Source: Onthophagus taurus (taxonomy: Eukaryota > Arthropoda > Insecta > Coleoptera > Scarabaeidae). Taken from it: a DNA stretch of 64,000 nt. This document shows positions 10,918 through 22,881 of the stretch, piece by piece. Numbering within the stretch: position 1 is the stretch's first letter; each line of letters starts with the position of its first letter. The notes under the pieces were generated by a model. It worked only from the letters and a program-made list of their open reading frames with translations. It was not told the DNA's origin and searched no databases. The stretch spans positions 11,346,001-11,410,000 of the forward strand of contig NC_091968.1 in the NCBI RefSeq assembly GCF_036711975.1, read 5' to 3'. Position numbers and translations under genes: made by a program.

Positions 10918-11589
10918 TAATAATAATCTTTATTATCCCAACGGATTACAATCCAATAAAGAGATAATATTATATAAATCAACAATAATCAATTCTAAAA
11001 GAAAAGACGAAATAAGACAAAGAATAAAAAAACAAAAAAGATAAACAAAAAAGAAAATCAAGAACAAACTGTCGCTCGACCGAATTTGCTGCACGTATTA
11101 GTTTGTTTATCGGAGAGTTTAGCCCCACATTGGTGTTAGTACGATTTGTTAGTACGCATTTATCCGCGGCACCCTCACATTCAATTGAGCTGGTATTTCC
11201 GATGCAACTAGCACACCCGACATCACACCACGCACAAACTTCGCAGACAACAATCTTCTACGGTCCTCAAGGCTCCGGGGGCTATATCGTTGTAGCAGAT
11301 TTATATAGTTTAGTTCTCCTCTAGGTGGATAATACCCAGAATCGAGGTAGTGGATAAATCTAATGAACTTCCTCTGTACTTTCTCGATGGTAGCAATTTG
11401 CGTTAAATAAGATGGGGTCCACACAATGCAGCAATATTCAAGTTTACTCCGTACCAGCGTAAAATAAAGATCTATTATTGTTTTTAAATTCGTAAATTCC
11501 AACGTATTTCTAGTGATAAACCCCAACGTTCTGAGGGCACCAACCGATGTTCTGTCGATATGTTCATTGAAGGACAAATCAACGCAAAT
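10918..11589 (-). pseudogene. Non-LTR retrotransposon B, C-terminal part of ORF2
   Basis: Minus-strand frame 11,577-11,149 begins SFNEHIDRTSVGALRTLGFI and contains FTLVRSKLEYCCIVWTPSYL, the conserved tail of jockey/I-like reverse transcriptases. Its 3' end is a TAATAATAATCTTTATTATCCC tail at 10,918. Upstream (higher coordinates) the frame is joined to a 141-bp tandem triplication at 11,590-12,003. Its tail abuts the truncated 5' end of element A, which suggests that one inserted into the other. Confidence 0.85.
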
Positions 11590-12003
11590 TGATCAAACCA
11601 CCCTCCAAGATCTTTTACTGTTGAGATACGCAACAAGTGATCCATGCCAAGCACATAATCGAAAAGTATGGTATTACGTTTTTGACTGTATGTCATTACC
11701 TGACATTTAAGAGTATTTAAAGCTAATTATTGATCAAACCACCCTCCAAGATCTTTTACTGTTGAGATACGCAACAAGTGATCCATGCCAAGCACATAAT
11801 CGAAAAGTATGGTATTACGTTTTTGACTGTATGTCATTACCTGACATTTAAGAGTATTTAAAGCTAATTATTGATCAAACCACCCTCCAAGATCTTTTAC
11901 TGTTGAGATACGCAACAAGTGATCCATGCCAAGCACATAATCGAAAAGTATGGTATTACGTTTCTGACTGTATGTCATTACCTGACATTTAAGAGTATTT
12001 AAC
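11590..12003. repeat. Three tandem copies of a 141-bp unit from a reverse transcriptase
   Basis: TGATCAAACC begins units at 11,590, 11,731 and 11,872, a period of exactly 141 bp. Copies are almost identical; I noted one change (TTTTTGAC versus TTTCTGAC in the third). On the minus strand the unit encodes CQVMTYSQKRNTILFDYVLG followed by MDHLLRISTVKDLG, the normal reverse transcriptase segment immediately upstream of element B's SFNEHID. The length is 47 codons, but TAA falls at each junction, so the array cannot be read through. Confidence 0.93.
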
Positions 12004-12500
12004 AAATAAATGAATTAATGAAAACAAAAATTAGGTTTGGATAAAAAATTTAATCCTCTCTCTAGTAGGTTAGGTTGAGCTATGGGGTTTTAAAAGCATG
12101 GTGAAATTTACTAAACAAAATTTACGAAAAATGCTAGGTACCAATAACTTTTATCAAAGTCAACATATTTTTTCACATACAATTAACAGGTGCAATAAAA
12201 ACTATAGCATTCCATTTAAAATAACGAAGTTGTGGTCTACTTCCGGGGGACCGAAAGTGGCCACCATCTTGAAAATACTTTAGATCGATAGGTCGGTATG
12301 AACCTCCCACATAAACTAAATTTCAGAAATGTAGATGCAATGGAACAGAAATAAAACGGGTGTTGCTGACTTTTTGGCGGACACTGTATATTGGGGTACT
12401 TATATTGCGTAAAAGCTGTAAAAAATTGGATTTTCGTAGATTCTCTTGTGGTGAGCAAGATACCTCTGGACCACTTCATCTGAAATTAAAACACCAAAGA
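12004..12500. other. Gene-free stretch with transposon-end-like sequences
   Basis: I see no gene. GAAGTTGTGGTCTACTTCCG at about 12,227 resembles sequence in the foldback repeat at 32,340. GGCGGACACTGTA near 12,375 looks like a transposon end. No paired end was found. Confidence 0.4.
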
Positions 12501-12515
12501 AATCTCGTTAATATA

Positions 12516-14538
12516 TTACTGTAGGGACCTCGTGAACGAAGCGTTTATGAAAATTGGGTTTTTTTCAATAAATGACGACGATATTTTAAAAAATGTCGAT
12601 TTTCGATGGAAAAAAAATGTCACTAAAACTGTTAATTTTTGTGCATATAAAATTCCCTTCGTTGACGAGGGAAAATAAATGTAATGTGAAATAAACTCGT
12701 GAAAGATTCGAACCGATCGATGAAATGATTTTCGAGAAATCATGCTGTTTTTTCGGACTTACACAGTGTCATCTATTCCTGGGCCATAAAGACTCCCCTC
12801 TACATTTGCGGTATGCTCCAGATGGTCTTTTTGGCACTTTCGAGCAACTCTTCCCTCTTGAGTAGCGTTTTGCACACGCTGCTCACTGATTAATATGCGC
12901 TGTTCGTCTGCTTTAGTGATGTATGCATGAGCGTGATGGCCACAGGGTATTACTAACACCTCGAACATCTTCAAGATGACTACATTTCGTTAAAAATGCA
13001 AGCAGCTGCGTACGCTGCAATTTGAACCGGTAGTACGCCCCCAAGAAGATTCTTCGGGCTTATTTTCCAAATAAGTTGATTGTATCTCTCGTTGTTGTTC
13101 TGTGTAAATCCGTCTTTCTAGCAACCCTTCTTTGGAAAGATCTTCATAAATCGGCTTTATAGCCGTTAAAATATCTTGAGGAAGAGGCTTGTAGCTGCGC
13201 ACAAATGCCGGAATTTTATTTGTTTTCCTTTTACCGCTAGAGGATTCAGGCAGCTCCGCGAGAGCTTTTTGCCATTCACACCATGAATCACTACCGACAG
13301 GGCATTTTTCGTGTTGCGGGTGCTTGTCAGTGGAAGCATAATGAAAATACGTTGCCCAAATATCATTATACATTTTCTGAATTGAGTCAGGATTACGTCG
13401 AATTGCCAGTCCGTAATATGTCGTCAATTTGTCGATCAATTTAGCAGTAAGTTTTCCTTTGCCACCAAGACCTTTACTGTTCTTTTTCATATTACGCACT
13501 CTAGTGCCCATTCGTTTTTGCACATGCCCAATGCACTCCTTTTTTGGATTTCGAGATCTTTATACGGTGATTTATTTCGAATAGAAGCATACGTTTTTGA
13601 ATCGCCGTCTAATATGTAATTCGCGTATTTTACGTTGTGCAATTCTGTAGAATGTTGGAAGTTGGAACATCTCAACTACTGCGTCCACCTCCATTTTCCC
13701 AGATGATCGTGATGTTCGTGATTAGCAGAACATTTATCTTGATGTACTCTCTTTTTCTCTTCATACGCAGCCGTATCACTTTCTTTTTCCCACATTTCGG
13801 ACCACTTACAATAAGCACTTTTTATCACAATGTCAATTATCTTGCCTGTATGATACCCAATCAGTGAAGAAACTCCATACAGGGAAGAGAAACCACGTTT
13901 CTTCCACGTCTCATCGCCCTACACTGTCAAATGATGTTTATTTGGTCTATCAGTATTTTTTATTTCTTCTCGTACAGCATAACACATAAGACTATCGAAT
14001 ACTGCTTTTACAGACTCATATAATGTGTTTCACTATAATGTAATAAGTACTTTGGCTCAAGAATTGTAGCATGTCCATGAGCCCACAAAATTTTTCACAT
14101 TCCGCTGCTCCTAAGCCAAGTAATCGCATTTTCAATATAAACCGTCTATTTATTTCGTAGGATTGATTTATAAAATAAGGAATTGATTTGTTGCTGCACA
14201 CATTGCTTACAAGATAATGCAACTTTAAAACCAAGTCCACATGTTTCTATTGGTGCAAATTTAACATTACCATTGCAAGTTTTACACTTTACAAATTGTG
14301 AAAGGGTTTGAAACACCAATATAAAGTTTATAATACGATAGTCTATAGAATTATCAACCGGCACATTCAGTTCGTCACAACGTTTTAATTTCTTTCGAGA
14401 CGTAATAAAACTGCTTTCGTCGATTTTTGGATTGAAATAATGGGCACGTTCAGCCGGTGTCAACTGTTGAGTTGCTATATTAGCAGTCGCGGCTGAACTA
14501 TACGCTAAGTAAGCGCTGTTTAGTAAATATTTCAGCAT
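12516..14538 (-). pseudogene. Mutator-like transposase homologue, broken copy
   Basis: Minus-strand pieces, in order, match the insect Mutator-like transposase family also seen at 24,530-25,840. They are 14,538-14,146 (N-terminal, with Cys pairs CKTCNGN...CKQC that may bind zinc), then MRLLGLGAAECEKFCGLMDM (14,133 downward), GDETWKKRGFSSLYGV, KMEVDAVVEMFQHSTE and ILDGDSKTYASI (13,675-13,560). After these come CIGHVQKRMGTRVRNMKKNS with GLGGKGKLTAKLIDKLTTYYGLAIRRN (13,523-13,390) and the C-terminal GHHAHAYITKADEQR...GSLYGPGIDD (12,940-12,770). Frameshifts, a TAG before the GDETW segment and an internal deletion after LLERR make it non-functional. Numbered pieces are seen directly; the family name is from memory of the motif set. 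Confidence 0.82.
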
Positions 14539-14539
14539 A

Positions 14540-16130
14540 AGTAATCTGCGCTTAGTTTGTCAGCGGTTGTGAAAGTCTAGGTTAGTATTAAGATTTTTTG
14601 TTTCTCCCCTTTAATTTTGAAAACTGACAAAACTGTATGAAAATGAATATTGTTAATGCAGAAACGCATCATCCACTATCTCTTGTAAGAGCACAAAATT
14701 TTTGAAAATATTATTGTTGGCCATAGTTTTAGGTTATGCAGAACCGCTAATTCTCAATTGCTTGTTCAGCCGATTTCGTTCCTCTGTATTGAAGCTCATA
14801 CAGCTAGCTGAATGATTTAAGGATGGACTTTAGCTGTCAAAACTCGTAACATGTATGGAGATTGTCTATTCAGTGGATGAGGCGCAAATCAGATTATTTT
14901 TAATTTTATGTAATGTTGATGTAATGTTGGATGCAGAACTGACTATTTCAATTTATTTGAAAATGCGAATATTTTGAATACGCGATATTAGTCGTACCAT
15001 TGACTATTTTATACCAGACTGCTAACCGCTACGTAAAAATTGGCTGGTGGATTTTATAATAATAATGGATATGAAAATTGTTTAGTATTTCTTTTTTAAT
15101 TAATAAATACAATTTTATTGTATGAAAACATTATACGTTTTCCGTAAAAACCGGTTGTTTCTACCAGTTTATTTTCATTAAAAAGTATAATTAATTTTTA
15201 GAGAAATTTTTTCAATACTTTGAACAATTTTAAGAGTTGTTCTATCTGGTTTCAAGTTAAGTACTTGGGGAAATCCCGAGATAACTGACAAGTTGTTTCC
15301 ACCAGTTTCTACGGAAAAAGTTGGTAAAGGCGGGCTTAACGTCGCAGGCGGAGTTTATTTTAGTTTATTTGCTTTAAATATCTATAATTATTATTTAAAA
15401 CTAGTTATTAAACCTAAAATTATTGGTCTTTAATTGTAAACAAGCTTTATCTTTTATTAATATTTTGAAATAATATAGTAATTAGACAAGGGGTTAAAAG
15501 GCGCGGAAACAAAATATATTAAAAGGTCGAGCTTGAGCGGAGAGTAGAGTATTAGTAGTAGTAGAGTTTATTATAGTACCTGAGGTAGAGGTACTTCAGA
15601 TAGAGATATTTGAGGTAGTGATAGAGGTACTTGAGATCTATTTTAATTTTATGTTTCAGATTTTTAATGATGCGAAGAATTAATTTAGTATGGAAAGATT
15701 TTATGTTGACGTTCTTATTCCCACTCGTTTTCCCTCACTCTTTCACCTTTATCATCTGGCGAACGTTCCTTATGACCTTCAGTCCAATTTCATCCCTCAT
15801 CATGTTGACTCAAGTTATTTAATTTTAAAGGAAATTTTAACGTGTTAATTGTAAGTTTAAAATTTTCTTTCTTTTTTGATTTCTTATATTTAGTTATTAT
15901 GGTTCTTTCTCTACAGGTTTGGTAATTTGTTTTGTCGTTAATTTTTAACATTTATTTTTAAACACTTTGAAAAACGAGATTTACGATGAATAGAAAAACG
16001 CCATTTTAATTTTTTGGATTTTTCAATTTACTCTTCAAGTTTTTTTACATTTGAATTTTTCGTAAACGGAATCTTTTTGAAGAAATACTCTGAAACAATA
16101 TAATAATCCCTCGAGAAAAATCAAGCAGGT
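14540..16130. other. Gene-free AT-rich stretch with minor repeats
   Basis: No gene is recognisable. About 14,985-15,030 (GTACCATTGACTATTTTATA...GCTAACC) resembles the reverse complement of 18,780-18,822. TTTTCCGTA-type sequence occurs in opposite orientation at about 15,138 and 15,312, perhaps a decayed MITE. At 15,580-15,640 there are imperfect copies of TTGAGGTAG/TACTTGAG. Confidence 0.4.
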
Positions 16131-16140
16131 GCCCCAAACT

Positions 16141-16374
16141 CTATGGTCTGCCCAAAATCCCCTCCCTCAGGAAGGCTGCTCCGGATCGGGGACGGTGTAG
16201 GACCGTTTTCCAAGTGGCTGACAAGTGCAGGGCGTCATCTCTCTTGTTGAAGGTACCGTTCTTCTCTATTTCGATGGACTCGCGGATGAGTCTGGTGCTC
16301 CAATGTGGAACGTTGGCTATTTCCATATCTGAAGCTGCTAGTTTTCCATATATACATATACATAGAATAATCAT
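16141..16374 (-). pseudogene. Penelope-like element, C-terminal fragment
   Basis: The minus-strand frame reads ANVPHWSTRLIRESIEIEKN then GTFNKRDDALHLSATWKTVL. This pattern (HWS.RLIRE.IEI.K...FNKRDD..LS.TW..VL) ends many insect retroelement proteins carrying a GIY-YIG nuclease. The GIY-YIG and reverse transcriptase parts are not adjacent. The upstream side is cut by a foldback element. The assignment to Penelope is from motif memory and is moderate. Confidence 0.5.
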
Positions 16375-16840
16375 GCAAAATAATTTGATATTAAAATAGT
16401 ATTATTTAAGTGTTTGCCTAACCTATCCTTTGATATGGACTCCCTCAACTGATAGAATGAGAGTCATTCGGCTTGCGCATACTACATATCAATCCTATTA
16501 TTCCACGTGGAAAATAACCATGATGCTCTGATCTCAATGAGAGTTAGTACTTTCATGGAGGCATTGTCGTTAGCGAGGCTTACAAACCCACCAGCATACC
16601 TATGAAGTGGGTATATTTGCATCATGGTTATTTTCCACGTGGAATAATAGGATTGATATGCTGTATGCCCAAGCCGAATGACTCTCATTCTGCCAACGGA
16701 AGGAGTCGATATCAAAGGATAGGTTCGGCAAACACTTAAATAATACTATTTAATATTAAGTTATTTTGCACGAATTTTCTATTTATATGTACATATGGTA
16801 CACTGGCTCAAGATATAGAATAATTCAATATATTTTCCAC
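16318..16840. mobile_element. Foldback element, copy 1
   Basis: The arms (about 16,325-16,533 and 16,617-16,830) are inverted copies of each other, running through TTTAAGTGTTTGCC, ATCCTTTGATAT, AATGAGAGTCATTCGGCTTG and TATTATTCCACGTGGAAAAT. The loop of about 85 bp is non-coding. A second copy lies at 17,108-17,622, and a single partial arm lies between them at about 16,865-16,960. The class is unknown; it is non-autonomous. Confidence 0.88.
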
Positions 16841-17107
16841 GAGGAATTATACTAAAAATTGCATATATACGTATAACTAAAATATTCGTGCAAAATAATT
16901 TGATATTAAAATACTATTATTTAAGTGTTTGCCTAACCTACCATTTAAATGACTCCACGTATCTATCGACTGGAAGTCTGGCCCCTAGTTAGAAAAAAAA
17001 TAATTTTGATTAAATTCGCTATAACTAAAGAACGGTTTGATCGATTTTAATGTTCTATATCCCAAACGAAAGCTTGCGTCTGGCTGAATAATTATGTGTA
17101 AAGTATA

Positions 17108-17622
17108 TTGAACACTTCCATATCTGAACCTGCTAGTTTTCCATATGTATATGTAAATAGAATAATCATGCAAAATAATTTGATATTAAAATAGTATTAT
17201 TTAAGTGTATGCCTAACCTATCCTTTGGTATGGACGCCCTCTGCTTATAGAATGAGAGTCATTCGGCTTGCGCATACTATATATCAATCCTATTATTCCA
17301 CGTGGAAAATAACCATAATGCTCTGATCTCAATGAGAGGTAGTACTTTCATGGAGGCATTGTCGTTAGCGAGGCTTACAAACCCTCCAGCATGCCTATGA
17401 AGTGGGTATATCTGCATCATGATTATTTTCCACGTGGAATAATAGGATTGATATGTAGTATGCGCAAGCCGAATGACTCTCATTCTGTCAGCGGAAGGAG
17501 TCGATATCAAAGGATAGGTTCGGCAAACACTTAAATAATACTATTTTAATATTAAATAATTTTGCACGAATGTTCTATTCATATGTACATATGGTACACT
17601 AGCTCAAGATATGGAAGTATTC
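17108..17622. mobile_element. Foldback element, copy 2
   Basis: Same structure and sequence as 16,318-16,840, with arms about 17,110-17,310 and 17,410-17,620. Each arm contains the palindrome TTCCACGTGGAA. Outer ends read TATTGAACACTTCCATATCT and its inverse. No coding sequence. Confidence 0.88.
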
Positions 17623-17639
17623 AATATATTTTCCACAAG

Positions 17640-17895
17640 GAATAATATTTTTAATATTTTAATAATAATATTTTATTTCTCCATTTTACAAAAAAGCATA
17701 GAGTGCGTCAATTTAACAATAATTACATTGTCATATAATACAAATTGAATTCAAACATTAAATTGGAAAAACATGTCAATGGTATATATCGGATTTTCCG
17801 TGACAATAGCTTTCAGTCTCCTCCGGAATCTTGGAACTGGCAGATTCTTTAAACATGATTCTTCTCTCGTTTGTGCCCATAGTTTAAGCTAGATT
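17640..17895 (-). pseudogene. Non-LTR retrotransposon 3' end
   Basis: Minus-strand reading gives LWAQTREESCLKNLPVPRFR then RRLKAIVTENPIYT and a stop, the usual extreme C-terminus of jockey/CR1-like ORF2 proteins. A (TAA)n-type tail follows at 17,650. It is strongly 5' truncated. Confidence 0.65.
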
Positions 17896-18540
17896 TACGC
17901 TAAGTTTTCTTTATTTATTCTCGTTTTCCTCACCATTACCGCTAATAAGATTTTTTTATTTTTATTTTAATACCTAAATTAGTTTATGTAAGTAGTCGTT
18001 ATTAGAGTATATGCGATAAGATAATTTATAATAATTAGTATTGTAGCGTCTATGTTCGAATATATGCCTTAAATATTGTATTTTTTCTTTAATTTATTTA
18101 AATAGATTATATTTATTTATTGCTTTCATAATTTGTTTCAATAGTTGATCCCACGGTTAGGCACGGAGGCCCTAGCGTTTGCTTTACATAACTTTTATTT
18201 TATTTAATTTTTTTTTTCTTTAATAGATGCGTGCACCAATTCACGCCATCAAATCACTAAACAAGATACACTAAAAGACATTTCCACATTTAAAGATTGT
18301 TATTATTTCCTTCAGTAAAATGTTTATTAGTCCTACTTCATTTTGGTGCGTTTTTAAGATTCTTTCTAAGGAGAATTTTAAATAGTAACGATTGTATCTA
18401 AGTAACACCAATGAACTTTATGTAATAATTGTTAGCTATCGACCCTTAAACATTAAACCCTTGAGCAAAGTGAAAGCATTTTATTCCTCGGATAATGAGA
18501 GAGATGAAGAAAACTTTTTCAGATGCTATTTCTTTGATGT
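17896..18540. other. Gene-free AT-rich stretch
   Basis: I see nothing recognisable. Confidence 0.5.
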
Positions 18541-18555
18541 CATTTAGATACAGTG

Positions 18556-18637
18556 TATATATATACACTGATCTATACACATATATATATATATTATATA
18601 TATATATATTATATATATATATATTATATATATATAG
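18556..18637. repeat. AT dinucleotide microsatellite
   Basis: Runs of (TA)n broken by ATTATAT every 20 bases or so, with ACAC interruptions at the left side. Confidence 0.9.
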
Positions 18638-18639
18638 GT

Positions 18640-19670
18640 GACGTCCTTTGAGGTCGGGGCTAATTGATCGTCTCTTTTCTTATTATGACTCTATCTCACT
18701 TATCTACATTTATTCTCTTTTTAGAATAAACAGTGCGTGATGCAACCCAACATATACAGTTGCCGATTTTATACATATGGTTAGCAATCTGGAGTAGTAT
18801 AATCAATGGTCGTACGTAGCGATGCCGTGCCGATCACAAACACATGTTATACTAAATAGTGAGTTATTCCTATGGTTATACGAGAAAGAGTTAGGTACTT
18901 CTGTCTCATTGTAGTTTATTATCTTCTATCGGTGTTTTATATTTTTTTATTGTTATTGCATCGTGTTATTTGTTTTAAAACAAGTACAATTATGCAGAAC
19001 AAAACGCCTTTATCAAGGCGAAGAAAGTAGAACTCAACAAACGAGCAGTAGCTCTTCGCACGAGGGAAAATGAATCTGTTCATTCAACCAGAGGGTACAA
19101 AAACTTGTTTAATGCCTTAATTTTTTAGTTGAGTAAAGTTGTATTTTTCTTATTAAATACCTCTATTTTTTTTTATTTCAAACATTACAACTTGTAAATT
19201 TTAAAACTTCATTCTTTCTTTTAACCTTCCAGTTGACGGGCTGGACCTGTGAGACCTACCAAAATCATTTTTTTATTGTATCTTTTCAAATATTTTTTTT
19301 AATTGATTTATCTTCTGGGTACCTTCTTATATTTACTAAATACATGTTTTTCTCTTTTGTTTTTAATTTTGTCAATTAGTTACGAGAAGGGCTTTGGGCC
19401 TATTAGACCCAACCCGTGTGTTCGTGTCGCTTTTTTTCAAATAACTTTTTTATCATAAATGATAAAAATGTTATTGGTAATTGATTTCAATTATGCATAA
19501 AATGTTCCTGGGGCATCCCTTGCGTTGTATCTATACGGAGTTTCTTCTGCTCAGGGAAAGTCCTGATTACAAGAAGTATTTCTTTCGATTGCTTTTGAAT
19601 AAGAAGGAATATTTTGCTCAGGGGATCCCATTCCTTGAAATTTAATCAAGTTTGGAAAAAGATATTACAG
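18640..19670. other. Gene-free stretch upstream of a piggyBac fragment
   Basis: No gene recognised. GGACCTGTGAGACC (about 19,240) and GGGCCTATTAGACCC (about 19,397) resemble sequences found near piggyBac ends, but I could not pair them. Confidence 0.35.
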
Positions 19671-19671
19671 T

Positions 19672-19980
19672 GTGGGTGAATATGTGACCTTGGGCGAAAT
19701 GTTATTAGCATTTCGCAGAAAATGTTGCTCTACATTCCAAATAAACCAAATAAATATTGGATAAGAATATTTTCTTCGGTGACTACAAGAACCTTTTACA
19801 CATCGCATTTGGAATTTTATGGTCGACTACAACCTACAGAATCCTTTCAAGTGAACAATTTTGCAGCCTCGGTCATTATGAGAATGACCAACATATTTCG
19901 GGAACAGGACGGAATATTACAGTGGACCACTGGTTCACTAGTGTCAAAGCCGTAGGTCGATTGCTGCATGAACATCCTTA
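19672..19980 (+). pseudogene. piggyBac transposase fragment
   Basis: Three overlapping frames read GEYVTLGEMLLAFRRK, then YIPNKPNKYWI, then SGTGRNITVDHWFTSVKAV. This corresponds to the middle of a piggyBac transposase, with the Asp of TVDHWFTS at a catalytic position. At least one frameshift separates the pieces. Neither end of the gene nor TTAA-flanked termini are visible. Confidence 0.8.
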
Positions 19981-20230
19981 AAGGCCCGTACAGACACGCT
20001 TAGTAATTTAGTCGAGTAGCGAGTAATTTAGTAACTCGCCACGTGCGGACAGTACAATTTAGTCGAGTAGTTTACTAAAACGATTTAGTCGAGTAGATCC
20101 ATTTGATTCTATTTTTTCGGTCGAGTAGCGTACCCCCACTACTCACAACTGCCACTAAACACGTGCGAACGCATAAATTTAGTTTAGTAAATTAGCAATT
20201 GTATTGCGAGCGATGACGTCGTCTGTTCAT
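19981..20230. mobile_element. Probable MITE end with repeated ATTTAGTCGAGTAG
   Basis: The segment starts GGCCCGTACAGACACGC and has ATTTAGTCGAGTAG at about 20,008, 20,056 and 20,084, with a partial copy (GGTCGAGTAGCG) at about 20,122. CACGTGCGGAC/CACGTGCGAAC occurs twice. Clustered short repeats near an end are typical of transposase-binding subterminal regions. I found no matching other end. Confidence 0.5.
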
Positions 20231-20640
20231 CTTGAGTACCACTAAGGTGTCTTGAGCGTATTAAATGTGGACATTTGTGAAAGAGATGTTACGTTAAATC
20301 ATCATATTTTGGTGTCTAGTATCTCCGGTATTCGGATTTCCCATTCTTTCTGACTCACCTGTATATAAAAGTTGTTTAACTTGTTTATTTTATTTTCCAT
20401 AATAACACAGCATTCAATTGTTTTTATTTCCGAAAACCCTTTAGTTTGGCTCATTTGATACATTTTCTCTCTCTTTTCGACGACGTAAAACCTTAGTACC
20501 TTAAATCATCAAATTTATGGCCCTTGGGAACACGTATAAATCGTTTATTTTCAAAACTCCTCATAAGATGAACGTGGGATAGTTAATGATTCTGTTAAAT
20601 CAGAAAAGAGTTCAAAATTAATAAATAAATTACCAACATT
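20231..20640. other. Gene-free stretch
   Basis: No gene or repeat end recognised. Confidence 0.4.
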
Positions 20641-20649
20641 TACAATGAA

Positions 20650-22572
20650 AAAAGATGTACATATACTACAAGTACAACAGCTCACCATCTACCATCAAAA
20701 CTTACAAAGTATGGGAAACTGTTATAATGAACTCCAGGAAACACTGAGAAGATTCGAACATCCTCTAGTATGCGGTTTTACTGAACATTGGCAAACAGTT
20801 CAACAGCTTGACATTTTCTAGTTTAAAGATCTAAAACTAGTATCAGCATCATGTAGAGATTCCTGATTGAGTTTTATACGCTATTGCACAATTCCTTACG
20901 TACCCAGTTCCAAAAATTAATAACTTGGGTGAAAACTATGTATTTGAGATTACAGGTTTTAAAACCGAAATTATGAACGTGCCTTGCTATTTTGTAGCCC
21001 TATATAGACCTCCTTTAGGTGATGTAAATGTGTTCTTTGGCAGGTTATTTTTACTACTTGAATTTCTTTTTATGTATAAGTGTATATTTTTCATATTAGG
21101 TGATTTTAATATAAATATTTTAGATGATAGAGACAATAAAACCATAGATTTTAAACATATGCTAAATGAATTTGGTGTATCATATATGATTACTGTTCCC
21201 ACAAGAATAACAAATGGGACTAGTAAATGTATAGATAATATTTTAAGTAATGTAGGTTCTAATAAGTATACTACAAATGTTTTTAACACCGGCTTTTCAG
21301 ATCATAAAGCTCAAACAATATGTTTGAATGTTACCTCTATCATCCAACAATATTATTATGTTGTCAAACGAGATTTTTGTGATAATAACATAAAAAGTTT
21401 TAATCAATCCCTATCAATTGAGACCTTTCAGACTGTATTGGAAACAATTGATGCTAATGATCAGTACAAATATTTTGCAAATACTTATATGAATTATTTC
21501 AATCAGTACCTATTTTCCTAAAAAAAAAACAATCCGAAACTCTACCAAAAAAAGAAGTAGAAATATGGAGTGTAGTGAACTCCAGGCTTGGAGAGATTCC
21601 TTATGTATGCTACAGGAGCTTTCCCAAATCGACAAAAAATTTAAACCAGATTATCAACGGAAACGGAGAGAATAGAACCAACTTTTAATACATCTTAAAA
21701 ACAAGCACATGGAAGAGCAGCTACTAGTAACTGCTCATAAGTCAAAATATTTCTGGAATATAATTAAAAACTCTATAAACTACAAATCTAAAAACCTTTT
21801 ACGGTTTGATCACCCAAACAAAATGGCGGAATTTTTCAACAACTTCTTTGCCTCTGTTGCAAGCAATCGTCCAAAATAAATAATAACTCACCAGCTAATC
21901 TGGGTAACATACCTATGCAAGGTCAATCAATCTTTATGGCGCCTGTAACGGAGAGTGAGTTTTTTAATATTGTACACAGTTTTAAAGACAAACGAAGTTA
22001 CGGTTATAATGAAATTCCAATAAAAATAATTAAAGAAAGTATTTTATATATTTTAGCCCCTTTATGCTCTATTGTGAACAACTGCCTTGCACATGGAATA
22101 TTTCCAAACTCACTGAAACACTCAATTATAACACCCATTTACAAAAAAGGTGCTCTCTTGTTTATCCAAGATTATCGAGAAAGTTATTTACGTGCGCTTT
22201 TTGGGGTATATAAAAGGTAATTCTTTACTCAGTGAAAGACAGAATAGTTCGTACCTGCTCGTGGAATTGATACTGCTCTTTTTGAACTTTTTACGAATCT
22301 AGATGCCTACGTAAAAAATGAACACATTTGTGCTATAAGCTTGGACCTGTCTAAGGCTTTTGATTGTATAGATAGACAATTGTTGGTGGCCAAACTTGAG
22401 CGTTGCGGGTTTAGGGGTCCTGCAAAACACATAATTACTTCGTATTTAAATAATAGATCACATAGGACGAAAGTTATAAGCTATGAAGGTGCTCCAGTAA
22501 TATCAGCTACGAAGTATACAAGGTATAGAGTACCACAGGGTAGTAGTATACTGAGTCCTCTACTTTTCGTCA
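20650..22572 (+). pseudogene. Non-LTR retrotransposon ORF2, endonuclease plus truncated reverse transcriptase
   Basis: The reading begins near 20,670 with LTIYHQNLQSMGNCYNELQE and LVCGFTEHW, the start of an APE-type endonuclease. It continues in 20,925-21,521 with ALYRPP, FILGDFNINIL, ITNGTSKCIDNILSN and TGFSDHKAQ, including the catalytic GDFN and SDH motifs. Reverse transcriptase pieces follow at 21,915-22,220 (KDKRSYGYNEIPIKIIKES) and 22,341-22,570 (SLDLSKAFDCIDRQLL, VPQGSSILSPLLFVI). The palm ends just before the expected YADD box, where an unrelated repeat starts. Stops and frameshifts separate the parts. It is a jockey/CR1-like relative, inactive. Confidence 0.87.
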
Positions 22573-22720
22573 TTTTGGATATACATATACTATATTCCAT
22601 ACATAATGGGCACCTGTACATGTAACTGGCAATATATGAATGCAATAACCATAGTTACGAAACTACTATTCACTTGCACTGTCCCTATAAAATGCAACAT
22701 AGCTTACTTTTCGTTTAATA
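22560..22720. repeat. Dispersed repeat, also at 8,404 and 45,851
   Basis: CTATATTCCATACATAATGG matches the inverse of 8,410-8,440. The following ATGAATGCAATAACCATAGT...AAAATGCAACATAG matches 45,851-45,920. The insertion replaces the YADD region of the preceding reverse transcriptase. Confidence 0.55.
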
Positions 22721-22881
22721 AAAATGTAACACAATCTAACACTGAATAACAATTAAAACTAGAACAAACACTAGACCTAGAAAGTTTCGGGTTAAGTGTT
22801 AGTTCTACTTTTACACTAGTACTGTTACTATGTAGAACTAACACTATACCTAAAACTAAAATCATTTGGGTTTAGCCGCAC

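Noticed and set aside
11103-11324. 73-codon plus-strand frame
   Set aside because: Antisense shadow of the reverse transcriptase tail of non-LTR element B.
11590-12003. Tandem array as a possible CRISPR array or coding repeat protein
   Set aside because: Units are contiguous without spacers, derive from a reverse transcriptase, and have a stop at each junction.
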